64,000 nucleotides of DNA from JAFDZO01 sp044226845. Lineage in GTDB: Bacteria; Bacteroidota; Ignavibacteria; Tepidaquicellales; Tepidaquicellaceae. Below the pieces are notes generated by a model that saw only the letters and a list, made by a program, of their open reading frames with translations, searched no databases and was not told the DNA's origin. Numbering within the stretch: position 1 is the stretch's first letter; each line of letters starts with the position of its first letter. Positions 7,142-15,536 of this stretch are shown in pieces. Made by a program: the position numbers and the translations under genes. Where the stretch lies: assembly GCA_044226845.1 (NCBI GenBank), contig JBGAGG010000008.1, positions 62,001-126,000 on the forward strand, written 5' to 3'.

Positions 7142-9391
7142 TTAAAATTTAATCGTGAATTTTGTTCCGACACCTTCTGTACTTTCAATATCAATTGTGC
7201 CTCCGAATGTTTCTATCTGATTTTTTGTCATAAATAATCCTACCCCTTTACTGTCATATCCCGGATGGAAAACCTTATGAAGTTTAAACACTTGATTTCC
7301 GTATTTAACAAGATTTATTCCTAATCCATTATCCTGAATTTCAAGTATAACATCACCGTTTTTATTTTTATGTGTTGAAATATTAATTACCGGACTCTCA
7401 TCCTGTCTGGAATATTTCAATGCATTATTAATAAGATTAAAAAGAATGCTTTCTAAATAAATCGAGGGATATAAAATATGCCTTACCTTCAAGTCCAGAT
7501 TAATCTCAGCATGATGGCGTACTATAATTCCGTGAAGCTGATTTTTAATTTTTTGAATAATCACTTCCATATCACAATCTTCAAACTTAATGCTTTTATT
7601 CATCTTTACCTCAATTATTTCCATCAGCTCAGTCAGTGTTTGCAAAAGCTGCTCTGAACTTTGATTTAGATATTCTATGTATTGGTTTTTCTCATTTTCA
7701 ATCTTAGATTCATTATACTCATTAAGCAGGATTTTTATATTTCCTGCCGGTCCGCGGATATTGTGGGCAACTATTCTGTTAAACTCTTCAAGCTGTTTTA
7801 ACTTTTGCTGCAGGTCTAAAGTAGTAGTAACAAGCTGTAAATTTTTTGCCTCCAGATCAATAATCAATTTTTTCACCTCTGAAATATCCTGTATCTGTGA
7901 AATAAAAAATCTTGGAGTGCCGTCAATATTCCAAACCAATGATACTGTCAATAAAGCCCATACATAATTTTTATTCTTATGTATATATCTTTTTTCCATC
8001 TGATACGATTCAATTTCCTTATTAAGCATCTGCTTTACATAATGCATATCCTTATCAAGGTCTTCGGGATAAGTTAAATCCTGAAATGACATATTTTTTA
8101 ATTCATCTTCAGAGTATCCTAAAAAATCACATAAGGCTTTATTCACTTCAATCCATTTTCCTTCAGGCGATACCAAAGCCTTACCAATTCCCGAATGCTT
8201 AAAGGCGTTTGAAAATTTTTGCTGGCTAAGATGAATATCACCTTCCTTATCTTTAATTGATTGAATATCTGCCTGAGTGCCAGCTATTCTCAAAGGTTTG
8301 CCATCGGAATCTATTTCCACAATTTTGCCGCGTGCAAGAACCCATTTGTATTTTCCATTCTTACATCTCATTCTTATTTCCGATAAATAATTTTCCGTTT
8401 TTCCTTCAACATACGCTATAATAGAATCTGTAGCATACTTTAAATCATCAGGGTGAATTATCTCTCTCCAGAGATTAATATCGTTAGGCATTTCATCATG
8501 AGAATATCCGAGCATTTCCCTTGTTTTATTTGAATAGAAAACTTCATTTGTCTGCGGATTCCAGTCCCATATTCCGTCACCGCTTCCTTCTAAAGCAAAC
8601 TTCCATCTTGATTCTATCTCTTTAAGCTTTACCTCCATATTTTTCTTCTGTGTAATGTCGGTAATTGTGAGTGAAATTAATTTATCATTTCCTTTCAGCG
8701 GAAAAATTTTAACACTATACCATTCATTTTGTTTTCTGTCAAAAAGATCTTCGCACTCAATAAATTCATAAATGTTTTTCTTCAATGCTTCTTCTATTCC
8801 TTCTTTAAATTTCTTTAAGCATCTTTCCGGAAAAACTTCCTTAATATTCTTTCCTATAACATTCCTTATGTCAGGAAAAAGTCGTATTCTCTCTGACATC
8901 CAGCCGTTTACAATTATTTCAGATTTAATTTCCAGAACAACGTCATCTAGTGAAGTTACAATTAAATCGAGCTCCTTATTATTTTTCTCAATCTTTCTGT
9001 TTAACTCTATAATCTGACTAACATCATAAAACGTGACAATTATATATCTCTGATTTTGATTTAAAAATAATCTGGAGTAAACTGATAACCATACAATAGA
9101 ATTATCAGTACGCTTTACACCCATTATTACATTCTGGCATGGCTCACCTGTCCTATTTGTTATTACTGCAGGATGTTCTTCGGGTATGTAATCTGTTCCG
9201 TCTTCCTTAATAACTTTCCAATTGGAATCGAATGAGGTTTTGCCTAACAATTGTTCTTTTGTTAAGCCTAGAAGAATTTCGGTTTTGCGGTTGAAAAGAA
9301 TTATGGAGTTTTTATCATCATGGATTACAACTGCCTCATTAATATTGTCAATAATTTGTCTTAAAAGCTCAACACTTTCTAAATTATGCAA
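7142..9391 (-). CDS. Soluble histidine kinase with four PAS domains
   Basis: 749 residues with no signal peptide or membrane helix, so it should sense something in the cytosol. PAS-like domains lie at about 8-130, 140-250, 260-380 and 390-510. The third is a PAS_3/PAC type with WDWNPQTNEVFYSN and HPDDL; the fourth contains GKALVSPEGKWIEVN and YPEDL. The dimerisation helix carries the phospho-acceptor His543 in VAHNIRGPAGN, a variant in which N-I-R replaces the common D-L-R. The ATPase domain (about 630-749) has the N box LINNALKYS, DNGLGI and GVGLFMTKNQIETFGG. The four-PAS then kinase plan with a receiver-only partner is common in Bacteroidetes-like bacteria. The ligand is unknown. Confidence 0.9.
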   Translation of the reverse strand: MHNLESVELLRQIIDNINEAVVIHDDKNSIILFNRKTEILLGLTKEQLLGKTSFDSNWKVIKEDGTDYIPEEHPAVITNRTGEPCQNVIMGVKRTDNSIVWLSVYSRLFLNQNQRYIIVTFYDVSQIIELNRKIEKNNKELDLIVTSLDDVVLEIKSEIIVNGWMSERIRLFPDIRNVIGKNIKEVFPERCLKKFKEGIEEALKKNIYEFIECEDLFDRKQNEWYSVKIFPLKGNDKLISLTITDITQKKNMEVKLKEIESRWKFALEGSGDGIWDWNPQTNEVFYSNKTREMLGYSHDEMPNDINLWREIIHPDDLKYATDSIIAYVEGKTENYLSEIRMRCKNGKYKWVLARGKIVEIDSDGKPLRIAGTQADIQSIKDKEGDIHLSQQKFSNAFKHSGIGKALVSPEGKWIEVNKALCDFLGYSEDELKNMSFQDLTYPEDLDKDMHYVKQMLNKEIESYQMEKRYIHKNKNYVWALLTVSLVWNIDGTPRFFISQIQDISEVKKLIIDLEAKNLQLVTTTLDLQQKLKQLEEFNRIVAHNIRGPAGNIKILLNEYNESKIENEKNQYIEYLNQSSEQLLQTLTELMEIIEVKMNKSIKFEDCDMEVIIQKIKNQLHGIIVRHHAEINLDLKVRHILYPSIYLESILFNLINNALKYSRQDESPVINISTHKNKNGDVILEIQDNGLGINLVKYGNQVFKLHKVFHPGYDSKGVGLFMTKNQIETFGGTIDIESTEGVGTKFTIKF

Positions 9392-9562
9392 TTTTCCAGG
9401 GGTTAAAGTTTCTGTAAGATATAAATAAATCCCGATTGTATAAATATACTTTTTAATTGGAACAAATACACTTAAACAGAGTTACAGACTTATGCTTGAA
9501 CTAAAGCATTTCAAATTTGTTAATTATTAACTATTTTACAACCAAATTAAACCTAATCTCTC

Positions 9563-9928
9563 ATGAAAAAATTACTTTTTCTTTTTGTTCTTGCTGCAGG
9601 ATTATCATTCCTCGGCCCAAAAGATTCATCAGCACAAGCGTTAACTTTTGACGTTATCAACAATACTGGCGTTGACCTTGTAGATATTTTCGTAACCCCG
9701 GCTGAAACCGCTAATTGGGGAAATGATATATTACCAAACGATTTATTCTTAAACGGCTCTACCGTTACAGTAAATATCCCTGCAGATTACGGAACATCTT
9801 GCATGTTTGATATGAAAATTACAGATGGTGCCGGCGGACATATTACATTCTCCGGTGTTGATGCTTGCAAATTAATTACTTTGCAGATCAACGGTGATGG
9901 TACATATTCATACGTAGCTACTAAGTAA
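9563..9928 (+). CDS. Small secreted protein with WG-x-D-x-L motif
   Basis: 121 residues: a clear signal peptide (MKKLLFLFVLAAGLSFLG...SSAQA) and a mature domain of about 95 residues. The mature sequence runs FDVINNTGVDLVDIFVTPAE, NWGNDILPNDLFLNGSTVTV, CMFDMKITDG and VDACKLITLQI. The order 'NNTG - WG-D-L - L-x-G - C-x-[FY]-D - C' is a recurring pattern in small secreted proteins of many Gram-negative bacteria with no proven function. Two cysteines could pair. An AAACCTAA sequence lies 6 bp before the ATG. A strong bidirectional hairpin follows the gene, so it is probably transcribed alone. Confidence 0.8.
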   Translation: MKKLLFLFVLAAGLSFLGPKDSSAQALTFDVINNTGVDLVDIFVTPAETANWGNDILPNDLFLNGSTVTVNIPADYGTSCMFDMKITDGAGGHITFSGVDACKLITLQINGDGTYSYVATK

Positions 9929-9945
9929 TTTTACCCAACAGCTTA

Positions 9946-9976
9946 CAAAAAAGGCGGATTATATCCGCCTTTTTTA
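9946..9976. terminator. Bidirectional rho-independent terminator
   Basis: 9-bp perfect stem AAGGCGGAT / ATCCGCCTT with a 3-nt loop, flanked by A-run and T-run. It serves the plus-strand secreted-protein gene and the convergent PLP-enzyme gene. Confidence 0.9.
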
Positions 9977-9997
9977 TTGCATTATAGCTCCTAAAAA

Positions 9998-11164
9998 TTA
10001 TAACTTCTTAAATCCTCGTTCTAAATCTTTTATAATATCTTCATAATTCTCGATCCCCACGGCTAACCTTATCAAAGATTCTGAAATTCCTGTAGCAGCA
10101 AGCTGCTTTGCAGTATAAAATGGCTTCCATTGCGCTGCCGGAAGAGTAACAACTGTTTCAACTCCTCCTAAACTTACTGCAAGTTTGCACAGCTTCAATG
10201 CCTCAACAAATTGGACAGCTTTTTTATAAGTACAGTCCAGTTCAAAACTAAAACAACCGCCAAAACCTCGCATTTGTGAAGATGCTAACCCATATTGCTC
10301 GTGAGAAATTAATCCCGGATGAAATACTCTTTTTACTTTAATATGTTCTTCAAGATACTGGGCAATAAGCAAAGCATTTTCATTTTGTTTTTTAACTCTT
10401 AACGGAAGTGTTTTTATACTTCTCAGCAATAACGAAGCATCGTTCGGTGCCAGAACATGGCCGATAACATGACCGTAATCCCAACATTTGTAAATAAAGT
10501 TTTTTGTACCACAAACTACTCCTGCAAGAACATCGCTGTGCCCACCAAGATATTTTGTTGCGCTGTGAATAATTACATCTATTCCAAAGTCTGCCGGATT
10601 CTGGTTAATCGGTGATGCAAAAGTATTATCAATTAAAGATATTAATTTTTTCTTCTTGCAAAGCTTCCCGATAAATTCCAGATCAGTAATTTTCATTAAA
10701 GGATTAGAAGGTGTTTCAACATATATCAATTTTGTATTCTTCTTAATTGCTTTCTCGAAAGCTTTGTTACTTGTCTGGTCAACAAATGTTGTTGTTATTC
10801 CGAATTGCGGCAGAACATCGCGAAGATATTTTATGGTAGTTGCATATAAATTACTTTGCGCTACTATGTGATCTCCTGATTTCAGAGTGCAAGCAATTGC
10901 AGAGCTTATCGCAGCCATGCCTGAGCCAAAGATTACTGAATCTTCCGTCTTTTCTAAATCAGCGCATACTCGTGAAAGCTGCTTCAATGTAGGCGTTGAA
11001 TATCTTGCATAAAATCCGAGCGGTCTATCCTCCATAGAAATCTTTGCCATAGTAAGCAGGTCTTTTGTTTTATAATTAACAGACTGCCATACAGGGGGCA
11101 CAACTGCTCCGGTAACATTGTACTCATCACCTGAGTGGATTACAACTGTATCAAGATTTTTCAT
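9998..11164 (-). CDS. Cystathionine gamma-synthase / beta-lyase family PLP enzyme
   Basis: 388 residues, typical for Cys/Met-metabolism PLP enzymes (fold type I). The PLP lysine is K204 in IIHSATKYLGGHSDVLAG. Other family motifs: YARYSTPTLKQL near the N-terminus, VIFGSGMAAISSA for phosphate binding, YVETPSNPLMKI, IDNTFASP with the PLP-ring aspartate, and SLGGVETVVTLPA near the C-terminus. Members act as cystathionine gamma-synthase, cystathionine beta- or gamma-lyase or methionine gamma-lyase, which cannot be separated safely by eye. Transcription is minus strand. The DUF1801 gene ends 9 bp upstream, so the two may share a transcript. Confidence 0.9.
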   Translation of the reverse strand: MKNLDTVVIHSGDEYNVTGAVVPPVWQSVNYKTKDLLTMAKISMEDRPLGFYARYSTPTLKQLSRVCADLEKTEDSVIFGSGMAAISSAIACTLKSGDHIVAQSNLYATTIKYLRDVLPQFGITTTFVDQTSNKAFEKAIKKNTKLIYVETPSNPLMKITDLEFIGKLCKKKKLISLIDNTFASPINQNPADFGIDVIIHSATKYLGGHSDVLAGVVCGTKNFIYKCWDYGHVIGHVLAPNDASLLLRSIKTLPLRVKKQNENALLIAQYLEEHIKVKRVFHPGLISHEQYGLASSQMRGFGGCFSFELDCTYKKAVQFVEALKLCKLAVSLGGVETVVTLPAAQWKPFYTAKQLAATGISESLIRLAVGIENYEDIIKDLERGFKKL

Positions 11165-11173
11165 TATAAGATT

Positions 11174-11557
11174 TTAAAAATTTAGGTTTTGCATTTCCTG
11201 AAAGATAACTACTTCTGCCAGGATTTCTTTTATTATTCTAGGTTTTATTTCCTTTAGATTATGATATTGAATCCAACCGATTACTTTACAGCTTCCGCAT
11301 GAAATTATGTCAAATTTCTTTTTTAAAATAACTCCGTTTGAAATTCCGAAGATCACTCCCGATTTAAAGCCGCTCCGCGGTACAAAAGTCGGCCACACAA
11401 AACACACTCTTTTATTAAGATAATAATAAGGGACTCCGTAAGCAAATTTTTCTTCAAAGGAAGGATTGGTTTCGAGAATGATTTCTCTTAATCGAATTGT
11501 TATATCTTTTTGATTTTCAGGAAGCGAGCTTATAAACTCTTCGATTGATTTTGGCAT
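11174..11557 (-). CDS. DUF1801 (YdhG-like) protein
   Basis: About 127 residues beginning MPKSIEEFISSLPENQKDIT. DUF1801 features follow: IRLREIILETNPSFEEKFAYGVPYY near the start, CFVWPTFVPRSGFKSGVIFG in the middle and a short C-terminal helix. The fold is a small alpha/beta iron-chaperone-like (frataxin-like) domain; function in bacteria is unproven. An in-frame GTG at 11567-11569 would add MAFF, but those codons lie inside the terminator hairpin and T-run of the upstream htrA gene. I therefore chose the ATG at 11555-11557, directly after the T-run. Confidence 0.8.
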   Translation of the reverse strand: MPKSIEEFISSLPENQKDITIRLREIILETNPSFEEKFAYGVPYYYLNKRVCFVWPTFVPRSGFKSGVIFGISNGVILKKKFDIISCGSCKVIGWIQYHNLKEIKPRIIKEILAEVVIFQEMQNLNF

Positions 11558-11590
11558 AAAAAAAGCCACGCAAATAATACGTGGCTTATA
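11557..11590 (-). terminator. Rho-independent terminator after htrA
   Basis: 8-bp stem AAGCCACG (11563-11570) / CGTGGCTT (11580-11587) with a 9-nt loop and, on the minus strand, seven T residues. The T-run directly abuts the ATG of the DUF1801 gene. Confidence 0.88.
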
Positions 11591-11619
11591 AATTATTACA
11601 AATTATATTTAAAAGAAAT

Positions 11620-12849
11620 TTATTTCTTTTCAGCAGTTAATTTTATTTCTATTTCTTTTTCAGATTTGCTTCTCAATACTTTCAACTTTAATGTTTCACC
11701 TACTCTCAGATCATTTACAACTGCCAGTATATCCTGCTCGTTTCTTATCGGTTCGCCGTTTGCCTGAACGATAACATCTTCTGTTTTCAATCCTGCATCA
11801 TCAGCAGCGCCGCCTCTTGCAACCTGATTAACAATCACACCTTTTGTATCATCAAGGTTATAATACTTTGCAATTCTTTCATCGATTCCCTGAATGTTAA
11901 AGCCAACATTGAAATTTCTTTCAATCTTGCCGCTGGATTTTAACTCTTCCATTATTTTTCTTACACGATTGATAGATATTGCAAACCCTACACCAATACT
12001 GCCGCTTGCACCATTGCCGCCTGTATAAATAATTGTATTCATTCCTATCACTTCACCGTCAACATTTACCAACGGTCCGCCTGAATTACCTGAATTAATA
12101 GATGCATCAGTTTGAATCATATCTTTATAAGCACGTCTGTTATCAGCTGCAACTTTCATTTTTGTAGCGCTGACAACACCGACCGTTACCGTAGGCTGGT
12201 CATTAATTTCAAAGAGACCGAAGGGATTGCCAAGAGCAATTACCCATTCACCGATTATTACATCGTCTGAATTTCCTAACGGTAAATAAGGAAGATTTCC
12301 TTTATCAATTTTTATTAATGCAACATCTGTATTAGGGTCAGAGCCTATCAGCTTGGCAGAAACAGTTTCACCTGTTGTGAGTGTAACGGATATTTTTGTA
12401 GCGTTACCGGCAACGTGGTCATTTGTTAAAATGTAACCGTCTGAAGAAATAATATATCCCGAACCAAGTCCTCTTACAATTTGTTTTTGAGGACCTTGCT
12501 GTCCCCTGTCACCAAAGAACTGTCTGAAGAAAGGATCATTTCCCCAAAAGTTTGCGAACGGGTCCTGTATCTCCCTTACTTCTTCAACATTTATTCCGAC
12601 GATACAAGGTGATACTTTACTGACTGCACGAGTGATTGCAGTCTGGCGTGATTCACTAATTTTCTGGTTATCTTGTCTTTCTGTATTTGAAACTAATCTT
12701 ACATTATTATCAGGAGTTTTTCCCGAAAAAAATATCTTGCCCAGAATTACTCCGCTTGTTAGAACAAGAATTGCCAGTGATGAGATTAAAAATATTTTTG
12801 TTTTTGACATTTGATTAAGAACGGGGCTTGTTAATGTATTACTTTGCAT
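11620..12849 (-). CDS. htrA: HtrA/Deg-family periplasmic serine protease
   Basis: 409 residues. An N-terminal membrane anchor or signal (IFLISSLAILVLTSGVIL) is followed by the trypsin-like domain. The catalytic triad is visible as H145 in LTNDHVAG, D175 in DPNTDVALIKID and S256 in INSGNSGGPL. One PDZ domain follows (about 300-400), with the binding loop region VGFNIQGID and GLKTEDVIVQANGEPI. Deg proteases degrade or refold misfolded envelope proteins, fitting a genome rich in exported proteins. Having one PDZ domain makes it DegS/HhoA-like in layout rather than the two-PDZ DegP. A second ATG 13 codons in (MSKTKIF) is an equally good start. The gene ends at a strong terminator. Confidence 0.92.
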   Translation of the reverse strand: MQSNTLTSPVLNQMSKTKIFLISSLAILVLTSGVILGKIFFSGKTPDNNVRLVSNTERQDNQKISESRQTAITRAVSKVSPCIVGINVEEVREIQDPFANFWGNDPFFRQFFGDRGQQGPQKQIVRGLGSGYIISSDGYILTNDHVAGNATKISVTLTTGETVSAKLIGSDPNTDVALIKIDKGNLPYLPLGNSDDVIIGEWVIALGNPFGLFEINDQPTVTVGVVSATKMKVAADNRRAYKDMIQTDASINSGNSGGPLVNVDGEVIGMNTIIYTGGNGASGSIGVGFAISINRVRKIMEELKSSGKIERNFNVGFNIQGIDERIAKYYNLDDTKGVIVNQVARGGAADDAGLKTEDVIVQANGEPIRNEQDILAVVNDLRVGETLKLKVLRSKSEKEIEIKLTAEKK

Positions 12850-12886
12850 TCTTCTTATTAGTTAATAAATATTTTTAATGTACGAA

Positions 12887-13840
12887 TTATTTCTTTAAAT
12901 GTTTTTTAACTTTGCGTATAATTTCGTGTCTGTCTATTTTATATTTGCTCATAAGCTGCTCCATTGTTCCGCTTTCACCGAATGTATCTTCGACTGCAAC
13001 ATAATCCATCTGTGTCGGTCTGTGTAATGATAAAACTTCAGCAACTGCTCCGTAAAGTCCGCAATTTTTCTGATGGTCTTCACAAGTAATTACAAGTCCG
13101 GTTTCTTCTGCGCATTTTACAATTGTATCCACATCGATAGGTTTTATTGTATGCATATTCACAACTCTTGCTCCGATTCCCTCTTTTTTGAGTTCCTCTG
13201 ATGCGATAATTGCTTCCCAGACTAATAAACCGTTTGCTATAAGTGTAACATCATTACCATCTATTAAAGTGTCCGCTTTTCCGAATTCAAATGGAGCGTT
13301 CATATCTGTATAGTTAGGAGTCTTATCTCTGTAAAATCTTATATAGAATGGTTTATCATACTTAGCGCATTCTAAAACTGCTCTGTATGTCTGATTATAA
13401 TCGCAAGGTGTTACAACTGTCATGTGCGGAAGTATTCTCATAATTCCGACATCTTCAAGTGACTGGTGAGTTGCGCCGTCAGGTCCAACGGATATACCGC
13501 AGTGTGAAGCGCAAATCTTTACATTCATCTGACTGTAAGCAATTGATTGTCTGATTTGGTCGAACGGTCTGCCGGTGGCAAACTCGCCATAAGTGGAAGC
13601 AAAAGGAATTTTGCCTGTAAGTGCAAGACCCGCTGCTGTTCCCATCATGTCTTGTTCAGCTATACCGACTGAAAAGAAACGGTCAGGAAATGCATCGCGG
13701 AAAATATTTGTTTTTACTGAGCCCGATACGTCGCCGCCTAAAACTACAATGTTTGGATTCTCTTTACCGAGAACCATTAGTGCATCTGCAAAGCCCTGTC
13801 TTGTTTCTTTCAATTCAGGGTTATCAATGTTAAAGGACAT
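12887..13840 (-). CDS. Transketolase, C-terminal subunit (split type)
   Basis: 317 residues, matching the C-terminal half of transketolase: the pyrimidine-binding domain plus the C-terminal domain. Seen: VLGGDVSGSVKTNIF, the FFSVGIAEQDMMGTAAGLAL segment with the catalytic glutamate that activates thiamine diphosphate, SHCGISVGPDGATHQSLED, and YIRFYRDKTPNY. The enzyme transfers two-carbon ketol units in the pentose phosphate pathway, and the split form needs a separate thiamine-binding N-terminal subunit. That partner usually lies just upstream, but here the upstream gene is a 62-residue membrane protein. The partner must be elsewhere in the genome. Confidence 0.88.
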   Translation of the reverse strand: MSFNIDNPELKETRQGFADALMVLGKENPNIVVLGGDVSGSVKTNIFRDAFPDRFFSVGIAEQDMMGTAAGLALTGKIPFASTYGEFATGRPFDQIRQSIAYSQMNVKICASHCGISVGPDGATHQSLEDVGIMRILPHMTVVTPCDYNQTYRAVLECAKYDKPFYIRFYRDKTPNYTDMNAPFEFGKADTLIDGNDVTLIANGLLVWEAIIASEELKKEGIGARVVNMHTIKPIDVDTIVKCAEETGLVITCEDHQKNCGLYGAVAEVLSLHRPTQMDYVAVEDTFGESGTMEQLMSKYKIDRHEIIRKVKKHLKK

Positions 13841-13923
13841 TTTGATTAGATTCGAATATTAATAAAATACAAAAATACTTTAATAATGTGTGGTTTTCAA
13901 ATCAAATAAAAATGCCCCCTATA

Positions 13924-14112
13924 TCATTTTCTTATTTTATAAGCGTAATATAATGAAAAAATGATAAGACCCACAAAGATAACTGAAAATAAAACTAATT
14001 GAACTTTTTGTTTAATTTTATGCTTTTTTCTTTGTTCTCTTTCAAACTCAAGATTTTCATCTACGTAGTCTCCTTTAGAAGGGTCCCAATTTTTATAAAT
14101 GTTTATGCTCAT
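13924..14112 (-). CDS. Small single-pass membrane protein
   Basis: 62 residues. The N-terminal 35 are hydrophilic and charged (MSINIYKNWDPSKGDYVDEN, then EREQRKKHKIKQKVQ). One membrane helix (LVLFSVIFVGLIIFSLYYAY) and a basic tail follow, predicting an N-in topology tail-anchored protein. No family was recognised. It starts the minus-strand unit that may run on into the transketolase subunit and htrA, with an 83-bp gap to the transketolase gene. Coding is supported by the well-formed topology; function unknown. Confidence 0.6.
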   Translation of the reverse strand: MSINIYKNWDPSKGDYVDENLEFEREQRKKHKIKQKVQLVLFSVIFVGLIIFSLYYAYKIRK

Positions 14113-14466
14113 AGTTTTAATACGTTAATTTTTTCTAAATAGATTAATTTTTAATTAAATTTTATTTTAATCAAAAACTAATATCACCTTCACCGAATTA
14201 CATATTTAAAAATTTTCCCGGAAGAGGGAGCTGATAACATCCCTGATTAAGTAATCGGCCGAATCTGGGAGTAGTGGAATAGATAGCTGGGGTAACTGAA
14301 AAGAACTTCATTCAAAAATACATATTATTTTTATAATATCAAAATTGATAAACCATACCTAATTAGCATTTTATTTATAAAAAAAAATTAAATTATAGTT
14401 TTTTAACTGAAATTAAAGTTTCTTTTTCACCAAATTGAAATACACACTCTTTTTAAATATTTAAAA
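14113..14466. other. Intergenic region between divergent units, with a GC-richer island
   Basis: 354 bp without a gene, between the 62-residue membrane protein and selD. Most is AT-rich. Roughly 14214-14320 is clearly GC-richer and carries small dyads: CCCTGATT with AATCTGGG (7 of 8 pairs, 13-nt loop), an 8-bp palindrome TCGGCCGA and GATT-AAGT-AATC. It could be a leader RNA or small RNA before selD. It did not match a tRNA or a riboswitch class I know. Confidence 0.35.
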
Positions 14467-15531
14467 ATGGAAAACAACGCAAGTAATAAAGTAAGACTGA
14501 CACAAATGGTAACATCTGCAGGATGCGCTGCAAAAATTTTTCCGCATATTTTATCCGATGCGCTGAAAGGAGTAAGATGGCCGACAAATGAAAATGTTCT
14601 TGTCGGATTCGAAGGGAAAGATGATGCTGGAGTTTACAAAATTAATGATGAATTGGCATTAATACACACAACAGATTTCTTCACTCCCGTAGTTGATGAC
14701 CCGTACACTTACGGACAAATTGCAGCAACCAATGCTCTTAGTGATGTCTATGCCATGGGTGGAACACCAATTAATGCTTTGAATATTTTAGCATTTCCCC
14801 AGAAGGAGGATATCAGCATAATAAAAGATATTTTATCCGGGGGTGCAGATAAAGTTAAGGAAGCCAACTGTGTTATTATAGGCGGGCACTCAGTTGATAT
14901 AACAAATATTTTATATGGCCTTGCCGTAACAGGTACTATCCATCCTAAAAATATTAAAGGCAATGACGGCGCAAGGCAGGGCGATGTTTTGATTTTAACA
15001 AAAGGACTCGGAACAGGCGTACTCAATAACATGGTAAAGTTTTCTGAATTGAGTGAAAATATTTACAACACACTGATATCTTCAATGACACGTCTCAATA
15101 AAAATGCCTCGGAATGCATGGTAAGAGCAAACGCGAATGCATGCACAGATGTAACCGGTTTTGGACTGGCAGGACATGGAATGCAGCTTGCCAAAGCAAG
15201 TAAAATAAATTTAGTTATAGATGCTAACAAACTACCGGTACTTGAAGGAGCATTAAATGCTGTTGAAAACAATTTTCTTACCCGAGGCGATAAATCCAAC
15301 AGAGAATACACAAAAGATTTTTATGCAGCAAAAGGAAATATAAATAAAACTATCGAGCATCTTATTTTTGACCCGCAGACTTCAGGCGGATTACTTATCT
15401 CTGTTCCTGAAAAAAATGCCGAAGCTTTACTCACAGATATAAAAAACAACGGCGATGAAAAAGCAGCAATTATCGGACATGTTGATATATTAAATGAATA
15501 TCCTCAAGGAACAATTATACTAGAATATTAA
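14467..15531 (+). CDS. selD: Selenophosphate synthetase (selenide, water dikinase)
   Basis: 354 residues, typical of SelD. It makes selenophosphate from selenide and ATP. The N-terminus RLTQMVTSAGCAAKIFPHIL aligns with the E. coli active-site segment: the essential cysteine is kept (AGC), while the second cysteine of the E. coli GCGCK motif is Ala here. It is therefore a Cys-type, not selenocysteine, enzyme. Further motifs: DDAGVY, TTDFFTPVVDDPYTYGQIAATNALSD split over two lines of text, VIIGGHSVD, TDVTGFGLAGHG and FDPQTSGGLLIS. It is followed 5 bp later by selU. No selA or selB occurs in the window. Confidence 0.96.
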   Translation: MENNASNKVRLTQMVTSAGCAAKIFPHILSDALKGVRWPTNENVLVGFEGKDDAGVYKINDELALIHTTDFFTPVVDDPYTYGQIAATNALSDVYAMGGTPINALNILAFPQKEDISIIKDILSGGADKVKEANCVIIGGHSVDITNILYGLAVTGTIHPKNIKGNDGARQGDVLILTKGLGTGVLNNMVKFSELSENIYNTLISSMTRLNKNASECMVRANANACTDVTGFGLAGHGMQLAKASKINLVIDANKLPVLEGALNAVENNFLTRGDKSNREYTKDFYAAKGNINKTIEHLIFDPQTSGGLLISVPEKNAEALLTDIKNNGDEKAAIIGHVDILNEYPQGTIILEY

Positions 15532-15536
15532 TACTG

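Noticed and set aside
14214..14320. Possible tRNA (such as selC tRNA-Sec) next to selD
   Set aside because: No GGTTCRA T-loop, no 7-8 bp acceptor stem and no CCA end on either strand; the GGCCGAATC stretch only vaguely resembles a T-loop.
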